Positions 35,801-44,251 of a stretch of DNA of 64,000 bases are shown here, one piece after another. A program made the position numbers and the translations under genes. The notes beneath the pieces were generated by a model. The model searched no databases, had not been told where the DNA came from, and saw nothing but the letters and a program-made list of their open reading frames with translations. Source of the DNA: Runella sp. SP2 (GTDB lineage Bacteria; Bacteroidota; Bacteroidia; Cytophagales; Spirosomataceae); NCBI RefSeq assembly GCF_003711225.1, contig NZ_CP031030.1, forward strand, positions 5,456,001 through 5,520,000. The letters run 5' to 3'. Each line of letters begins with the position of its first letter. The stretch's first letter is position 1.

Positions 35801-36855
35801 CGACCGTCATCGGTCGGCCCCCAACTACTAAAACTGGAAATTCGTGGGTCTGAAACTTGGTTATAGCCGTTGCTTAACACACTCACAGCGCCCACCGTCA
35901 AGGTATTTTTAGCATTCCCATAGGTCGGAATTAAATCATATCCATCTTGAGCTGCGCGTTGGATGGTGCTTGTCCGAGTTGAACTTCCCAAAAAATACGG
36001 TGTTCCAGCTGGAGGGCCATTCGAGCCCCTTGCATTTCCTGCGGAATGGACAATTAAATAATAGGGCGCGTTGTAAGCGATACGATCCCATTCACGCGCA
36101 CGGGTGTCATAGAACCCCATTTTATAATCGTATTGCTCATTTACCGTTGAATCTCCATACCATTCCCATTTACGGTTCACATCGGTACCAGGGCGGGCTG
36201 AATTATAACGCCACCCCGAAACTGTTCCGTAAGAATGGTTAGAAATCAACACATCGGGAGCCACATTGACCATTTCTGGAGTATCATTGTTAAAATCATG
36301 GGCCAGAAGCGTCGCGGCATTCGACATTCCTTTCGCCCTAGGATTCACTCCCGTTGCGATCATGGTTCCACTGACGTGCGTAGCGTGGGCATCCGCCGTA
36401 GTCGCATTGTCTAGCTGAGTCACCCGTCCTGCCAGTTCGGTGTGCGTTCCAAGTACCAGTCCACCGTCCCATATTGCCAAGCGGTCTTTCATTGGCGCAC
36501 TACCTCCTGTCAAATTTAGTCCCAGTCCGCCATCGTTATAAAGTGTATTTGTGCGTGTTGTGAAGGCAGCCCCAACGTTGGTTGTAGTAACATCATACAA
36601 AGGTTGCCCCGTTTCGCTTACCCCTGCCAAAATCATCACCGACCCATCGGGAAAGGACTGTCGTTCTACCCAGTTATTTTTCTTTGCTAATTGCTGCAAC
36701 TCAGCCGCCGCCAATCTATATTGATTATCAATTGATTGTCGTACATTTCTAATCTTTTGCTGTTGTTCAGTCGAATAAAGTGGCGAGCGCTGGGCATACA
36801 TAGTTGACCCAATCAGTGCCGACACACAGAAAATCAAGTAAAAACGAAAGTGCAT
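32821..36855 (-). CDS. Subtilisin-like S8 protease with GEVED and Ig-like domains and T9SS type A tail
   Basis: The 1344-residue secreted protein has a signal peptide (FYLIFCVSALIGSTMYAQ), an S8 catalytic domain with Asp130 (AIWDGG), His157 (ADAHATHVSGT), Asn274 (HSAGNARG) and Ser382 (SGTSMASPNVSG), a GEVED domain around 660-750 (AFVDWNGDGDFDDPNENV), further beta-sandwich and Ig-like domains (about 1090-1260), and a C-terminal T9SS type A sorting domain (RVYPNPAHAFLVCEY). It would be exported to the cell surface and degrade protein there. Only 14 bases separate it from the shorter S8 paralogue downstream, so they are likely co-expressed. Confidence 0.92.
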   Translation of the reverse strand: MHFRFYLIFCVSALIGSTMYAQRSPLYSTEQQQKIRNVRQSIDNQYRLAAAELQQLAKKNNWVERQSFPDGSVMILAGVSETGQPLYDVTTTNVGAAFTTRTNTLYNDGGLGLNLTGGSAPMKDRLAIWDGGLVLGTHTELAGRVTQLDNATTADAHATHVSGTMIATGVNPRAKGMSNAATLLAHDFNNDTPEMVNVAPDVLISNHSYGTVSGWRYNSARPGTDVNRKWEWYGDSTVNEQYDYKMGFYDTRAREWDRIAYNAPYYLIVHSAGNARGSNGPPAGTPYFLGSSTRTSTIQRAAQDGYDLIPTYGNAKNTLTVGAVSVLSNGYNQVSDPRISSFSSWGPTDDGRIKPDIVGVGVSVFSTTSTSNNAYTVLSGTSMASPNVSGSLFLLQELYQQQNKKFMRSSTLKGLAIHTADDAGNPGPDYQYGWGLLNMKQAAEVILNRDLNHVLAERTLAINEVYSTQVVASGRGPLVATICWTDPESQATSVSAANFNNRTPKLINDLDIRVSDGTTESLPWILDPNQPSANATQGDNIRDNVEQIRIVNPVPGRTYTITIKHKGTTLTNTSQAYALIMSGIGGKAFCESKASSNADTKIAQVTFGNVVQAGKEGCQDYSDFTTQVVAVAAGQTLPLEVKLTTCGGDFDKVVKAFVDWNGDGDFDDPNENVATSDVLKGNATFKADVKVPSGLVVGNLARLRIVCVETNSLSSVVACGVYAKGETQEYLVRYVRPTRDVALASLVTPENNFCGNQLKNITVQVRNVGTETQQNIPVSVQVWDASGALVGTINGAVNQAIAPFSTATMTLSDALLGKLVSGQNYQFICRTNLENDQDTANNVLREVRTVATVPTVTSATATYCDADPLSLISRDSGTAFWYDSPTEAKPFAIGNFASSSLKVPNGTFYVALNDFSGNVGPASKSLYGGGSYAGNFGPAPLIKTEVPLILESARLYTATPGRLTFTVMGLDDRFVSSTTIDVTASRNPNVPNTGAPAGQYADDPSDEGKVYPLNLSIPQAGNYKITIEYENGATIYRSNVGVTGFPYSIPGVIALRGALFTQNNTVDTLTNAYYYLYDLKVKSFGCPSERVAIAAKTATKSTPSISFDGAASICEGSSLTLKAPVNAGIYQWYFNSQPVSGAVGNSFEAIQAGNYAVSTSVNNCLPTLSTPVALTTRKPEKPTITVVDGITLRSNATTSNQWLINGLPIPGATSATFTAFQTGSYSVRANVSGCGEVVSDEVRITITALDDNAASTVATSRVYPNPAHAFLVCEYVSPTNSKPTAIRAALYDLSGRMVGQQQMEKIEKTFRTQFNVTSLQSGTFFAIFEEEGTPMRVVHTIQKL

Positions 36856-36900
36856 GATGAAGCGATTTTTCTTTTTAAAACGTGAAAATGGGGCTTGAAG

Positions 36901-39009
36901 TTATACAAAACTCCGCAAATCATAGCAGTTTTGTACTCGTACTGGCACGCCTCCAAATACTGAATTCCCCGTCAAGTCATCCAGCACTTGTTCATCCGTT
37001 AAGTCATTAACACTAACGCCCGCGTGAGCTTGCGCCACATTTAGCCTAACTCCGTCTCGTCCATGCCCATAGCCATGCGGCAAACTCACTACACCAAGCA
37101 TTATTTTTTCGGTCAGTTCCACCTCTACCTTTACCTCTCCCACCCGTGAAAGTACTTGGACTTTCGTTCCTGTTTCAATCCCTCGTTGTTGGGCATCCTG
37201 TGGGTGCATCAATAACGTACAACGGTTGCGTCCCTTCACCAAGCGCTCCGAATTGTGCATCCACGAATTGTTATCTCGAACGTGGCGTCTATTGATAAGC
37301 AATAAGTCAAAGTCTGAGGGCGGAGTTTGCGCCAATGCTTTTTTGATTCTTTCTACATCTTTGACTAATAACGCTGGAGCCAACCTAACTTTTTTATTTG
37401 AAGTCTGCAAACGTGCGGGTAAACAGGGCTCTAAAGCCCCCAAATCCAAACCGTGTGGATGTTGCCGAAGCGTATCTAAACTTAATTTATATTTCCCAAA
37501 ACGCAGGGCTAAATCGACTTTTGCGTGCGGGTCTTCAGGAGTAAATGAGGGAGAATAATGACCCGTCAAACGAGCTGTTAGTTCCTGAAAAATCTCCCAA
37601 TCATATTTCGCACCTGTTTCTTTGGAAAATAACGGCTCCGACCATCGTGCTACATTTCGGATGGCCAAGGCATTAAAAGTCAAGTCATAATGAGCTACCT
37701 CTAAGCCTGTTGCAGGGGGCAAAATGAGATGAGCATGGCGGGTTGTTTCGTTGATATAAATGTCGATGGAAACCATAAACTCCAAAGCTTCAAACGCCCA
37801 ATCCAACTGCTGCCCGTTTGGCGTCGAAAGAATCGGGTTTCCGCAACTTGTAATCAACGCTTTTATTTGTCCCTCACCTTCCGTCAAAATTTCCTCAGCC
37901 AAGGTCGAAACGGGAAGTTCTCCCATAAACTCAGGCAATCCACGTACCCGACTTTGGTAACGGTTGTATTTGTTGTACTCCCCTTTGGAGGTAGCTAAAA
38001 TATCCATGGCAGGTTGGGTAAACATGGCTCCACCCGCTTTATCAAGGTTTCCAGTGACGCAGTTGAGGGCATTCACCAACCACTGACAAGCACCTCCAAA
38101 AGCCTGAGTTGACAACCCAATTCTCCCATACGCAACCGCCGATGGGGCATTGGCAAACTCCCTAGCCAACTGTCGAATATGTGCTGTTTCAATCCCCGTA
38201 CGTTCAGTTACCTGTTCAGGTGAAAAAGCCGCTACTAGCGCTTTCAACTCCTCCAATCCATCAGCATAGGCTGGCACTTTTTCTAGTTTTTCTTCAAAAA
38301 TCACCTGTAACATAGCCAATAACAAAAAGACATCGGTAGCAGGACGGATGAAGAAATGGGCGTCGGCCTTGGCGGCAGTTTCGGTATAGCGCGGGTCAAC
38401 GACCACCACTTTTCCACCGCGCTGTTGAATCGCTTTCAAACGATTTGCCACATCAGGTGCCGTCATCAAGCTTCCATTAGAGGCAAGGGGGTTGGCTCCC
38501 AAAATCAACCAAAAATCGGTACGGTCAATGTCGGGAATAGGCAGTAAAAACGGATGTCCAAACTGCTGCCAAGCGGCAAAATGGTGGGGTAATTGGTCGG
38601 CCGAAGTTGCAGAGAAAATATTTTTTGTCTTCAAAGCCCTCATCAGATTCGTTCCTGCCAAATACGTCCCAGAATTATGCACCGATGGATTTCCCGCATA
38701 CATTGCGACTGCATCAGGGCCATCATTTGCCTGAATTTTCCCCAAACGAGCCGCGACTTCTTCCAAAGCCTCCTCCCAAGTTATTTCCTCCCATCCAGTA
38801 GCGGTTCGGCGCACGGGTTTCTTCAAACGATTGGGATCTTCATAAATATCTTTTAACGCCACGGCCTTAGGACAAACGTGCCCACGGCTAAACGGATCGC
38901 TTTTATCTCCTGCTATCGAAACCACTTGATGATCCGTGTAGTGGATTTCAAGACCGCAAATGGCCTCGCAAAGATTACACGCACGATAATGTACACTCGA
39001 ATTTGTCAT
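36901..39009 (-). CDS. Molybdopterin oxidoreductase (formate dehydrogenase / nitrate reductase superfamily)
   Basis: The 702-residue protein starts with a 4Fe-4S site (Cys11, Cys14, Cys18 and Cys46 in RACNLCEAICG and HVCPK), then the Mo-bis-MGD domains (GDKSDPFSRGHVCPKA, LILGANPLASNGSL, VVVDPRYTETAAKADAHFFIRPATD) and the C-terminal cofactor-binding domain (LLINRRHVRDNNSWMHN, LPHGYGHGR). There is no signal peptide, so it is cytoplasmic. The region where relatives put the Mo-ligating Cys, Sec or Ser (about 131-140, FSATSADQL) has no Cys, so the ligand and substrate are open. No electron-transfer subunit lies next to it. MobA encoded nearby would supply the cofactor. Confidence 0.87.
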   Translation of the reverse strand: MTNSSVHYRACNLCEAICGLEIHYTDHQVVSIAGDKSDPFSRGHVCPKAVALKDIYEDPNRLKKPVRRTATGWEEITWEEALEEVAARLGKIQANDGPDAVAMYAGNPSVHNSGTYLAGTNLMRALKTKNIFSATSADQLPHHFAAWQQFGHPFLLPIPDIDRTDFWLILGANPLASNGSLMTAPDVANRLKAIQQRGGKVVVVDPRYTETAAKADAHFFIRPATDVFLLLAMLQVIFEEKLEKVPAYADGLEELKALVAAFSPEQVTERTGIETAHIRQLAREFANAPSAVAYGRIGLSTQAFGGACQWLVNALNCVTGNLDKAGGAMFTQPAMDILATSKGEYNKYNRYQSRVRGLPEFMGELPVSTLAEEILTEGEGQIKALITSCGNPILSTPNGQQLDWAFEALEFMVSIDIYINETTRHAHLILPPATGLEVAHYDLTFNALAIRNVARWSEPLFSKETGAKYDWEIFQELTARLTGHYSPSFTPEDPHAKVDLALRFGKYKLSLDTLRQHPHGLDLGALEPCLPARLQTSNKKVRLAPALLVKDVERIKKALAQTPPSDFDLLLINRRHVRDNNSWMHNSERLVKGRNRCTLLMHPQDAQQRGIETGTKVQVLSRVGEVKVEVELTEKIMLGVVSLPHGYGHGRDGVRLNVAQAHAGVSVNDLTDEQVLDDLTGNSVFGGVPVRVQNCYDLRSFV

Positions 39010-39070
39010 ATTTTACATTCGTTTGATGCAATATAAATATTTTTACCAAACTTCTTTGGGAGGATACTTT

Positions 39071-39098
39071 TTTGATTTTCAAAAAGTTACTATCTTTG
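39071..39098 (+). promoter_or_regulatory. Bacteroidota-type promoter for the L31 gene
   Basis: TTTG at 39071-39074 and TATCTTTG at 39091-39098 match the Bacteroidota -33/-7 elements (TTTG, TAnnTTTG) with a slightly short 16-base spacer. The -7 element is an exact match and lies about 50 bases before the start codon. Confidence 0.75.
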
Positions 39099-39149
39099 CG
39101 TCCCGTTTTGAAACAAAGCATCGTAACATCATAAAGCGCTGATACAGAA

Positions 39150-39392
39150 ATGAAAAAAGGAATTCATCCAGATTACAGAGAAATCGTATTTTGGGATTTA
39201 GCAACTGATGACAAGTTCGTAACACGTTCTTGCGCCCCAACAAAAGACACTATCGAGTTTGAAGGAAAAACTTACCCTGTGTTCAAGGCCGAGGTAACTT
39301 CTCAGTCACACCCGTTCTACACTGGTAAAAATACATTGATTGACACGGCTGGTCGTGTTGACAAATTCCTTAGAAAATACGGAAAGAGATAA
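39150..39392 (+). CDS. rpmE2: 50S ribosomal protein L31, type B
   Basis: The 80-residue protein matches type B L31 ([22 protein letters not shown] start, [21 protein letters not shown] end). It lacks the CxxC zinc-binding Cys pairs of the zinc form, keeping one Cys (TRSCAPT), so it does not need zinc. It is a single gene with its own promoter and terminator. Confidence 0.96.
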   Translation: MKKGIHPDYREIVFWDLATDDKFVTRSCAPTKDTIEFEGKTYPVFKAEVTSQSHPFYTGKNTLIDTAGRVDKFLRKYGKR

Positions 39393-39411
39393 TTCTTCGT
39401 TTTTTTACCAC

Positions 39412-39444
39412 AAAAAAGGAGCTGCCAAAACAGCTCCTTTTTTT
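39412..39444 (+). terminator. Intrinsic terminator after the L31 gene
   Basis: A perfect 13-bp stem (A6-GGAGCTG / CAGCTCC-T6) with loop CCAAAA is followed by T. It lies 20 bases after the stop and is symmetrical, so it can also end the convergent SDR transcript. Confidence 0.92.
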
Positions 39445-39460
39445 ATGTCCATTGTGAAAG

Positions 39461-40234
39461 CTACGAATGATAAGGCGACGGGCTCACCGACGTCCAGCCT
39501 CCATCTACAACCAGCGACTGCCCAGTCACGTGCCCTGCCCCTGGCGAGACCAGAAACAGTGCCGCATTGGCAATATCTTGCACCGTTGCAGGGCGCCCCA
39601 TGGGTGTAATTTTACTCCAAGTTTGGTTATATGCTGGATCTTCGGCCGTGCGTTCTGTCATTGTTGCGCCTGGTGCTACGGCATTGATGGTAATCCCATG
39701 GGGAGAAAGCTCCACCACCAAACTCTTCGCCAGCATTTCGAGGGCCGCTTTGGTCATGCCATAAGCTGCCAAAAATTGGTGCGCTTGGTGGCCTGTTACC
39801 GACGACATCAACAATACACGCCCTCCTTGCCCTTGTAGGCGCATCTGGCGCGCCGCCGCTTGGGTTAGGAAGAAACTACCCCTAATGTTCAAATCTAACA
39901 GCTGTTGAAGCGATTCTGGGCGATATTCAAAAAAATCGCCAAACGTAGTCATACCTGCATTTGCCACGATTGTCGTCAGCTTTCCAAAAACCTTCACAGC
40001 CTCAGCTACCATTGCTTGCACAAAGTCAACGTCGGCCGCATTTCCTGGATAACTGATACAATTTCCTCCTTGCTGCTGAATAGCAAGCGCTCCTTCGTCC
40101 GACAATGTTTTATCGAGGTCGTTTAGCACAACCGCCGCGCCCCGTTCTGCCAACTGACGGGCTATTTCTAAGCCAATTCCTTGGCCAGCCCCCGTTACAA
40201 TCGCCACTTGGCCACTAAACTCTTTTTCTTTCAT
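39461..40234 (-). CDS. SDR-family oxidoreductase
   Basis: The 257-residue protein has a Rossmann fold with the cofactor loop VTGAGQGIGLEIA, NNAG-type VANAGMTTF, catalytic Ser in LLMSSVTG, the YGMTK pair (YxxxK) and the closing VDGGWTSVSP, as in classical short-chain dehydrogenases acting with NAD(P)H. It resembles 3-oxoacyl-ACP reductase or glucose dehydrogenase-like enzymes, but the substrate is not readable. It follows the BASS transporter gene by 25 bases, likely in one operon. Confidence 0.9.
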   Translation of the reverse strand: MKEKEFSGQVAIVTGAGQGIGLEIARQLAERGAAVVLNDLDKTLSDEGALAIQQQGGNCISYPGNAADVDFVQAMVAEAVKVFGKLTTIVANAGMTTFGDFFEYRPESLQQLLDLNIRGSFFLTQAAARQMRLQGQGGRVLLMSSVTGHQAHQFLAAYGMTKAALEMLAKSLVVELSPHGITINAVAPGATMTERTAEDPAYNQTWSKITPMGRPATVQDIANAALFLVSPGAGHVTGQSLVVDGGWTSVSPSPYHS

Positions 40235-40259
40235 GTATTCGCTTCTTAGTTCTACCTAC

Positions 40260-41180
40260 TTATTCGGTTGGTTTTTTACTCCACCAACTCGCCAACAATG
40301 ACCCTGTAATGTTCATAATTGGCCCAAACAACGCTGGCGCTAACCCCACAGTTGCTACTTTCCCCATTTGTAGGGCAATTCCTGAGGCTAACCCTCCATT
40401 TTGCAAACCTACTTCAATAGCGACTGTTCGACAATCTTGTTCGGGAAGTTTCAATAATCTTGCACTCCAATACCCGAGCACATAGCCAGCCAAATTATGA
40501 ATCAATGTACATACAATGAGTATTCCGCCCACCTTCAACAAACTATCCCGCCCCGCAGCCGTAATGATACAAATAATAACGGCAATTCCTGCCATCGAAA
40601 CCAATGGCATGTATTTGTTTAGAAACGCAGTTTGACTTCTAAAGATTTTATTCACGGCCAACCCCACACCGATGGGCAAAATGATGATTTTTAAGATTTC
40701 AACCATCATCTTCATAAAATCAATTTCTATAAACGACCCTCCCAATAATTTCATCAAAAGAGGTGTAAGAATGGGAGCCATCAAGGTTGCACAAGAGGTT
40801 ATCGTCAATGATAATGCCACATTTGCCTTGGCAATATACGCCATCACGTTTGAGGCTAGGCCGCTTGGTGAACAACCAATTAGAATAATTCCTGCCGCAA
40901 TTTCAGCAGGAAAGTCAAAACTTACAGCCAAAGTATAACCCACCAAGGGCATAATAGTGAATTGACAAACGAGGCCAATGATGACACTTTTGGGAGATTT
41001 TGCAACCGCTTCAAAGTCTTTTGGGCTCATGGTCGTTCCCATCCCAAACATGATAATCTGCAAGAGCGGAACAATAAGGGTTTTTAAATGAAAGTCCCCA
41101 ATTTGGGTAAAAGTTTGAGGGAAAAATAGAGCAAGTGTTGCCGCTACAATGATGGATAAGGTATAAAGGTAATTTTTCAT
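40260..41180 (-). CDS. Bile acid:sodium symporter family transporter
   Basis: The 306-residue protein has about nine or ten predicted membrane helices and the BASS motifs GMGTTMSPKDFEAVAKSPK, ILIGCSPSGLASNVMAYIAKANVALSLT (sodium-site crossover) and VEVGLQNGGLAS-type TVAIEVGLQNGGLASGIAL. Members take up organic anions with sodium; bacterial substrates include bile acids and pantoate-like compounds. The downstream SDR may act on the imported compound (inference). Confidence 0.9.
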   Translation of the reverse strand: MKNYLYTLSIIVAATLALFFPQTFTQIGDFHLKTLIVPLLQIIMFGMGTTMSPKDFEAVAKSPKSVIIGLVCQFTIMPLVGYTLAVSFDFPAEIAAGIILIGCSPSGLASNVMAYIAKANVALSLTITSCATLMAPILTPLLMKLLGGSFIEIDFMKMMVEILKIIILPIGVGLAVNKIFRSQTAFLNKYMPLVSMAGIAVIICIITAAGRDSLLKVGGILIVCTLIHNLAGYVLGYWSARLLKLPEQDCRTVAIEVGLQNGGLASGIALQMGKVATVGLAPALFGPIMNITGSLLASWWSKKPTE

Positions 41181-41206
41181 GTGAGGTTAAGGAATATAAA
41201 ATTAGG

Positions 41207-41240
41207 CAAAAGCCGCACCCACAAAAGCGTTGGTGCGGCC
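41207..41240 (-). terminator. Intrinsic terminator after the carboxylesterase gene
   Basis: On the minus strand an 8-bp GC-rich stem (GCCGCACC/GGTGCGGC) is followed by TTTT. It lies just after the esterase stop and before the BASS gene, so the latter should have its own promoter. Confidence 0.7.
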
Positions 41241-41262
41241 AAAAATACCCTGCGATAACAGG

Positions 41263-42918
41263 TTATGCTAACGACTTTCTTGCGTCGCGGTCGGGGTCAT
41301 TTTTTACCACTGGCACATCATCAAGAATCATCGTTTCTCCTTTTCCAGTGGTGTATTGTGGCCAGTTAGGCAGGCCACCTCCGTTGGGGTTTCCTGTCCG
41401 TGCAAAATTGACAAACGATTTGGCCATTTTCTCTGAAAGTCGCCTTGGGCGCGCTCCCCCGCCCGTGTGCGTGAGCATCAAATCGGTATTATAAAACCAA
41501 AAACAAATATCGTCGCAGTGGAAAGCCCGCATTCGTCCATCAAAAAGAGGTGGTTGCCATCCAAACCAAGCCACATAAACAGGTGCTTTCTGTTTTACTT
41601 TGGCATCGGCAGTCGCAATTGCATTTTTACGATTACTTAATATCATCGACCAAATTTCGACTGGCTTTTTATCAGGGAATGTTTTTGAATAAGCATCCGC
41701 TACTTCTCCCGACTTTTCACCAAAACGCACTTTTAATTTTTCTTTGACATCATTCATCGATACTTTTTCGAGTGCAGAATCAACCCTACTCGGCGACTGC
41801 TCGTTGAAGGTTGTGGAGATAATCATCGGAATATCCGCTGAGAAATGCGCCGAATCGCTATAAAAAGGCGTCGCCGACAAAAACGTCCCATCTGCTACTG
41901 GGCTAAACCCGCCTCGCGCTAGGTTCAACCGCTTTGCTTCTTCGGCCATTTTGGCTACGGCACGATTGGCAATATCTATGTACTCACGCCACGGTATTTG
42001 TTGTAGCTTATCAATTTCATTCGACCCTAGACCTGCTTCTTTGAGTACCACTGCGCCTAGTTTTTCGGCGTATTCTTTGTTTACACCTCCTAATGATGAT
42101 CCACTCAATGCCACCGCTTTATGAAACAGCCCTTTGGCCGACGGCATTGCCATCAGTGTACAAACTTTTGCCCCACCGCCCGATTGACCAATGATAGTGA
42201 CGTTAGAGGCATCTCCTCCAAAGTTAGCGATATTGTCTCGCACCCATTCAAGGGCAGCAACAATATCTAACATACCAACATTGCCTGAAGCGGCAAATTT
42301 TTCACCTCCTACTCCCGCGATATTGGTAAAACCTAACGCCCCAAGGCGGTGGTTGAGGGAACAAAATACCACATCCCCCATTCGGCTTAGATTTTCGCCA
42401 TGATACCCATCTTGCTCGATACCATTTCCATTAACAAATCCACCACCGTGCAACCATACAACGACTGGGCGTTTTTTGGTATCTAAAGCAGGTGTCCAGA
42501 CGTTTATCCGAAGGCAATCTTCGCTTACATCGTCATAGTTCCAATGATCAACAAATGAGGCGTATTGGTCAGCATACCGCTTTTCCATGATTTGAGGTGC
42601 CGTATTTCCCCACCAAACAGCAGGACGCACCTCCGTCCACGGCGCTGGTTTTTGAGGTGGCATAAACCGATTTGCACCTGAGGTATCTGCGCCATACGGG
42701 ATTCCTAGAAAAGTATGAATCCCTCTTAAAACAAACCCTCTGACTCGGCCATAGCTTGTATTTGCAACGGCGATGTTATCACCAACAAATAAAATTTGGT
42801 CATCTTCTTTTGGTTCAACGTTGATAGGATGCGCAGTGGAAGCAAAAGGGGCGCTTACTCCCGCCGTTGCGGCACTAAGTCCCAGCGTTTGAATAAAACT
42901 TCGACGATTAGCTTTCAT
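41263..42918 (-). CDS. Secreted type B carboxylesterase
   Basis: From the ATG at 42918 the 551-residue protein begins with a Tat-type signal (KANRRSFIQTLGLSAATAG), followed by the carboxylesterase type B fold: GIPYGADTSGANRF, oxyanion loop VVWLHGGGFVNGNG, nucleophile Ser in ITIIGQSGGGAKV-like VTIIGQSGGG, Glu in TTFNEQSPSR and His in RAFHCDDICFWF. It would be exported folded and hydrolyse esters in the periplasm. A longer in-frame ATG at 42960 puts 14 residues before the twin Arg and is less likely. Substrate unknown. Confidence 0.9.
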   Translation of the reverse strand: MKANRRSFIQTLGLSAATAGVSAPFASTAHPINVEPKEDDQILFVGDNIAVANTSYGRVRGFVLRGIHTFLGIPYGADTSGANRFMPPQKPAPWTEVRPAVWWGNTAPQIMEKRYADQYASFVDHWNYDDVSEDCLRINVWTPALDTKKRPVVVWLHGGGFVNGNGIEQDGYHGENLSRMGDVVFCSLNHRLGALGFTNIAGVGGEKFAASGNVGMLDIVAALEWVRDNIANFGGDASNVTIIGQSGGGAKVCTLMAMPSAKGLFHKAVALSGSSLGGVNKEYAEKLGAVVLKEAGLGSNEIDKLQQIPWREYIDIANRAVAKMAEEAKRLNLARGGFSPVADGTFLSATPFYSDSAHFSADIPMIISTTFNEQSPSRVDSALEKVSMNDVKEKLKVRFGEKSGEVADAYSKTFPDKKPVEIWSMILSNRKNAIATADAKVKQKAPVYVAWFGWQPPLFDGRMRAFHCDDICFWFYNTDLMLTHTGGGARPRRLSEKMAKSFVNFARTGNPNGGGLPNWPQYTTGKGETMILDDVPVVKNDPDRDARKSLA

Positions 42919-42981
42919 AAAGTGAAACGTGTTTAAGAGTGAACTGGTAAAAGTCAACACTTTACAAAAGCCATTTAAAAC

Positions 42982-43013
42982 AAAAAACTCCCCAAGAAAT
43001 TGGGGAGTTTTTT
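42982..43013 (-). terminator. Intrinsic terminator after carA
   Basis: A perfect 14-bp stem (A6-CTCCCCAA / TTGGGGAG-T6) is closed by a GAAA tetraloop and flanked by A/T runs. It lies 18 bases after the carA stop on the minus strand. Confidence 0.9.
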
Positions 43014-43031
43014 GGATATTACTTTGATTTT

Positions 43032-44132
43032 TTATGCTTTAAACAACTCAATAAAGTTGTCGAACAAATAGCGTGAATCGTGCGGACCTGGCGATGCTTC
43101 AGGGTGATACTGTACTGAAAATGCAGGCTTGTCTTTTCGCTTAATTCCTTCAATGGTTTTATCATTGAGGTTGATGTGCGTTACTTCAACATCAGGATGC
43201 GCTTCGATTTCCTCTGGGCTTACCGCAAAACCGTGGTTCTGTGAAGTAATCTCACAAAGTCCTGTTTGGAAGTTCTTCACGGGGTGGTTCAATCCGCGGT
43301 GGCCGTGGTGCATTTTGTAAGTAGAAATTCCACTCGCCAACGCTAGGATTTGGTGTCCCAAACAAATTCCAAAAATGGGTTTGCTGGTTTCCAAAAACTT
43401 CTGGACTGTTTCAACAGCATACGGCATTGACGACGGGTCACCTGGGCCATTTGAGATAAAGAAACCGTCAGGATTCCAAGCCATCACTTCTTCAAAAGGA
43501 GTTTTAGCAGGGAACACCTTGCAGTAGCAGCCGCGTTGGGTCATGTTCAAAAGAATACTTTTCTTAATTCCATAATCCATCACCGCGATTCGGTACTGAG
43601 CCGTTGTTTCATCTCCCATAAAGTAAGGCACTTTCGTAGAAACTACCGACGACAACTCCAAACCTGCCATGTTAGGCACTTCTTTTAAGTGCTCCATGAG
43701 TGTTTTCTCGTCCAAGATTTCGGACGAAATGATTGCGTTCATTACCCCTTGTTGGCGAACGTGACGCACCAATTGGCGGGTATCCACTTCGCTAATTCCA
43801 ACGATATTTGCTTTTTCAAAATACGTTTGGAGCGAAAAGTCAGCTGTTTTGCGAGAATAAATACGCGAGAAAGAGTTGCAAACCATCCCGCTAATTTTTA
43901 CAGAATTTGATTCTTCCTCGCTGTCCAACTGTACACCGTAGTTACCAATGTGAGAATTGGTGTTGACTACAATTTGCCCAAAGTACGAAGGATCAGTATA
44001 GATTTCCTGATAGCCAGTCATACCAGTGTTGAAGCAAATTTCGCCACCCATTGTACCAATTTTGCCAAGCGCCAACCCTCTGAGGGCTGTTCCGTCTTCG
44101 AGAAGTAAGAGTGCTGGTTGTTGAGAACCCAT
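43032..44132 (-). CDS. carA: Carbamoyl-phosphate synthase small (glutaminase) subunit
   Basis: The 366-residue protein releases ammonia from glutamine for the large subunit, the first step to pyrimidines and arginine. The N-terminal domain opens LLLEDGTALRGLALG and includes EICFNTGMTGYQEIYTDPSYFGQIVVN; the class I amidotransferase domain has Cys in PIFGICLGHQILA and the His-Glu pair in FSVQYHPEASPG. The order and length are those of CarA. The large subunit gene is not in the window. Confidence 0.96.
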   Translation of the reverse strand: MGSQQPALLLLEDGTALRGLALGKIGTMGGEICFNTGMTGYQEIYTDPSYFGQIVVNTNSHIGNYGVQLDSEEESNSVKISGMVCNSFSRIYSRKTADFSLQTYFEKANIVGISEVDTRQLVRHVRQQGVMNAIISSEILDEKTLMEHLKEVPNMAGLELSSVVSTKVPYFMGDETTAQYRIAVMDYGIKKSILLNMTQRGCYCKVFPAKTPFEEVMAWNPDGFFISNGPGDPSSMPYAVETVQKFLETSKPIFGICLGHQILALASGISTYKMHHGHRGLNHPVKNFQTGLCEITSQNHGFAVSPEEIEAHPDVEVTHINLNDKTIEGIKRKDKPAFSVQYHPEASPGPHDSRYLFDNFIELFKA

Positions 44133-44171
44133 TTTTTAGTTGGTGTTGAATAATTTGTTTTGCAAATTTCC

Positions 44172-44204
44172 AAAAAAAGGGGCTAAACTTTCGTTTAACC
44201 CCTT
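44172..44204 (-). terminator. Intrinsic terminator after rplQ
   Basis: On the minus strand, stem GGGGTTAAAC/GTTTAGCCCC with a GAAA loop is followed by seven T. It closes the long ribosomal cluster, about 50 bases after the rplQ stop. Confidence 0.9.
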
Positions 44205-44251
44205 CTGTATTTTAACTTTTCTTCATTTTATAAAAATAATTCTGAGAAAAG

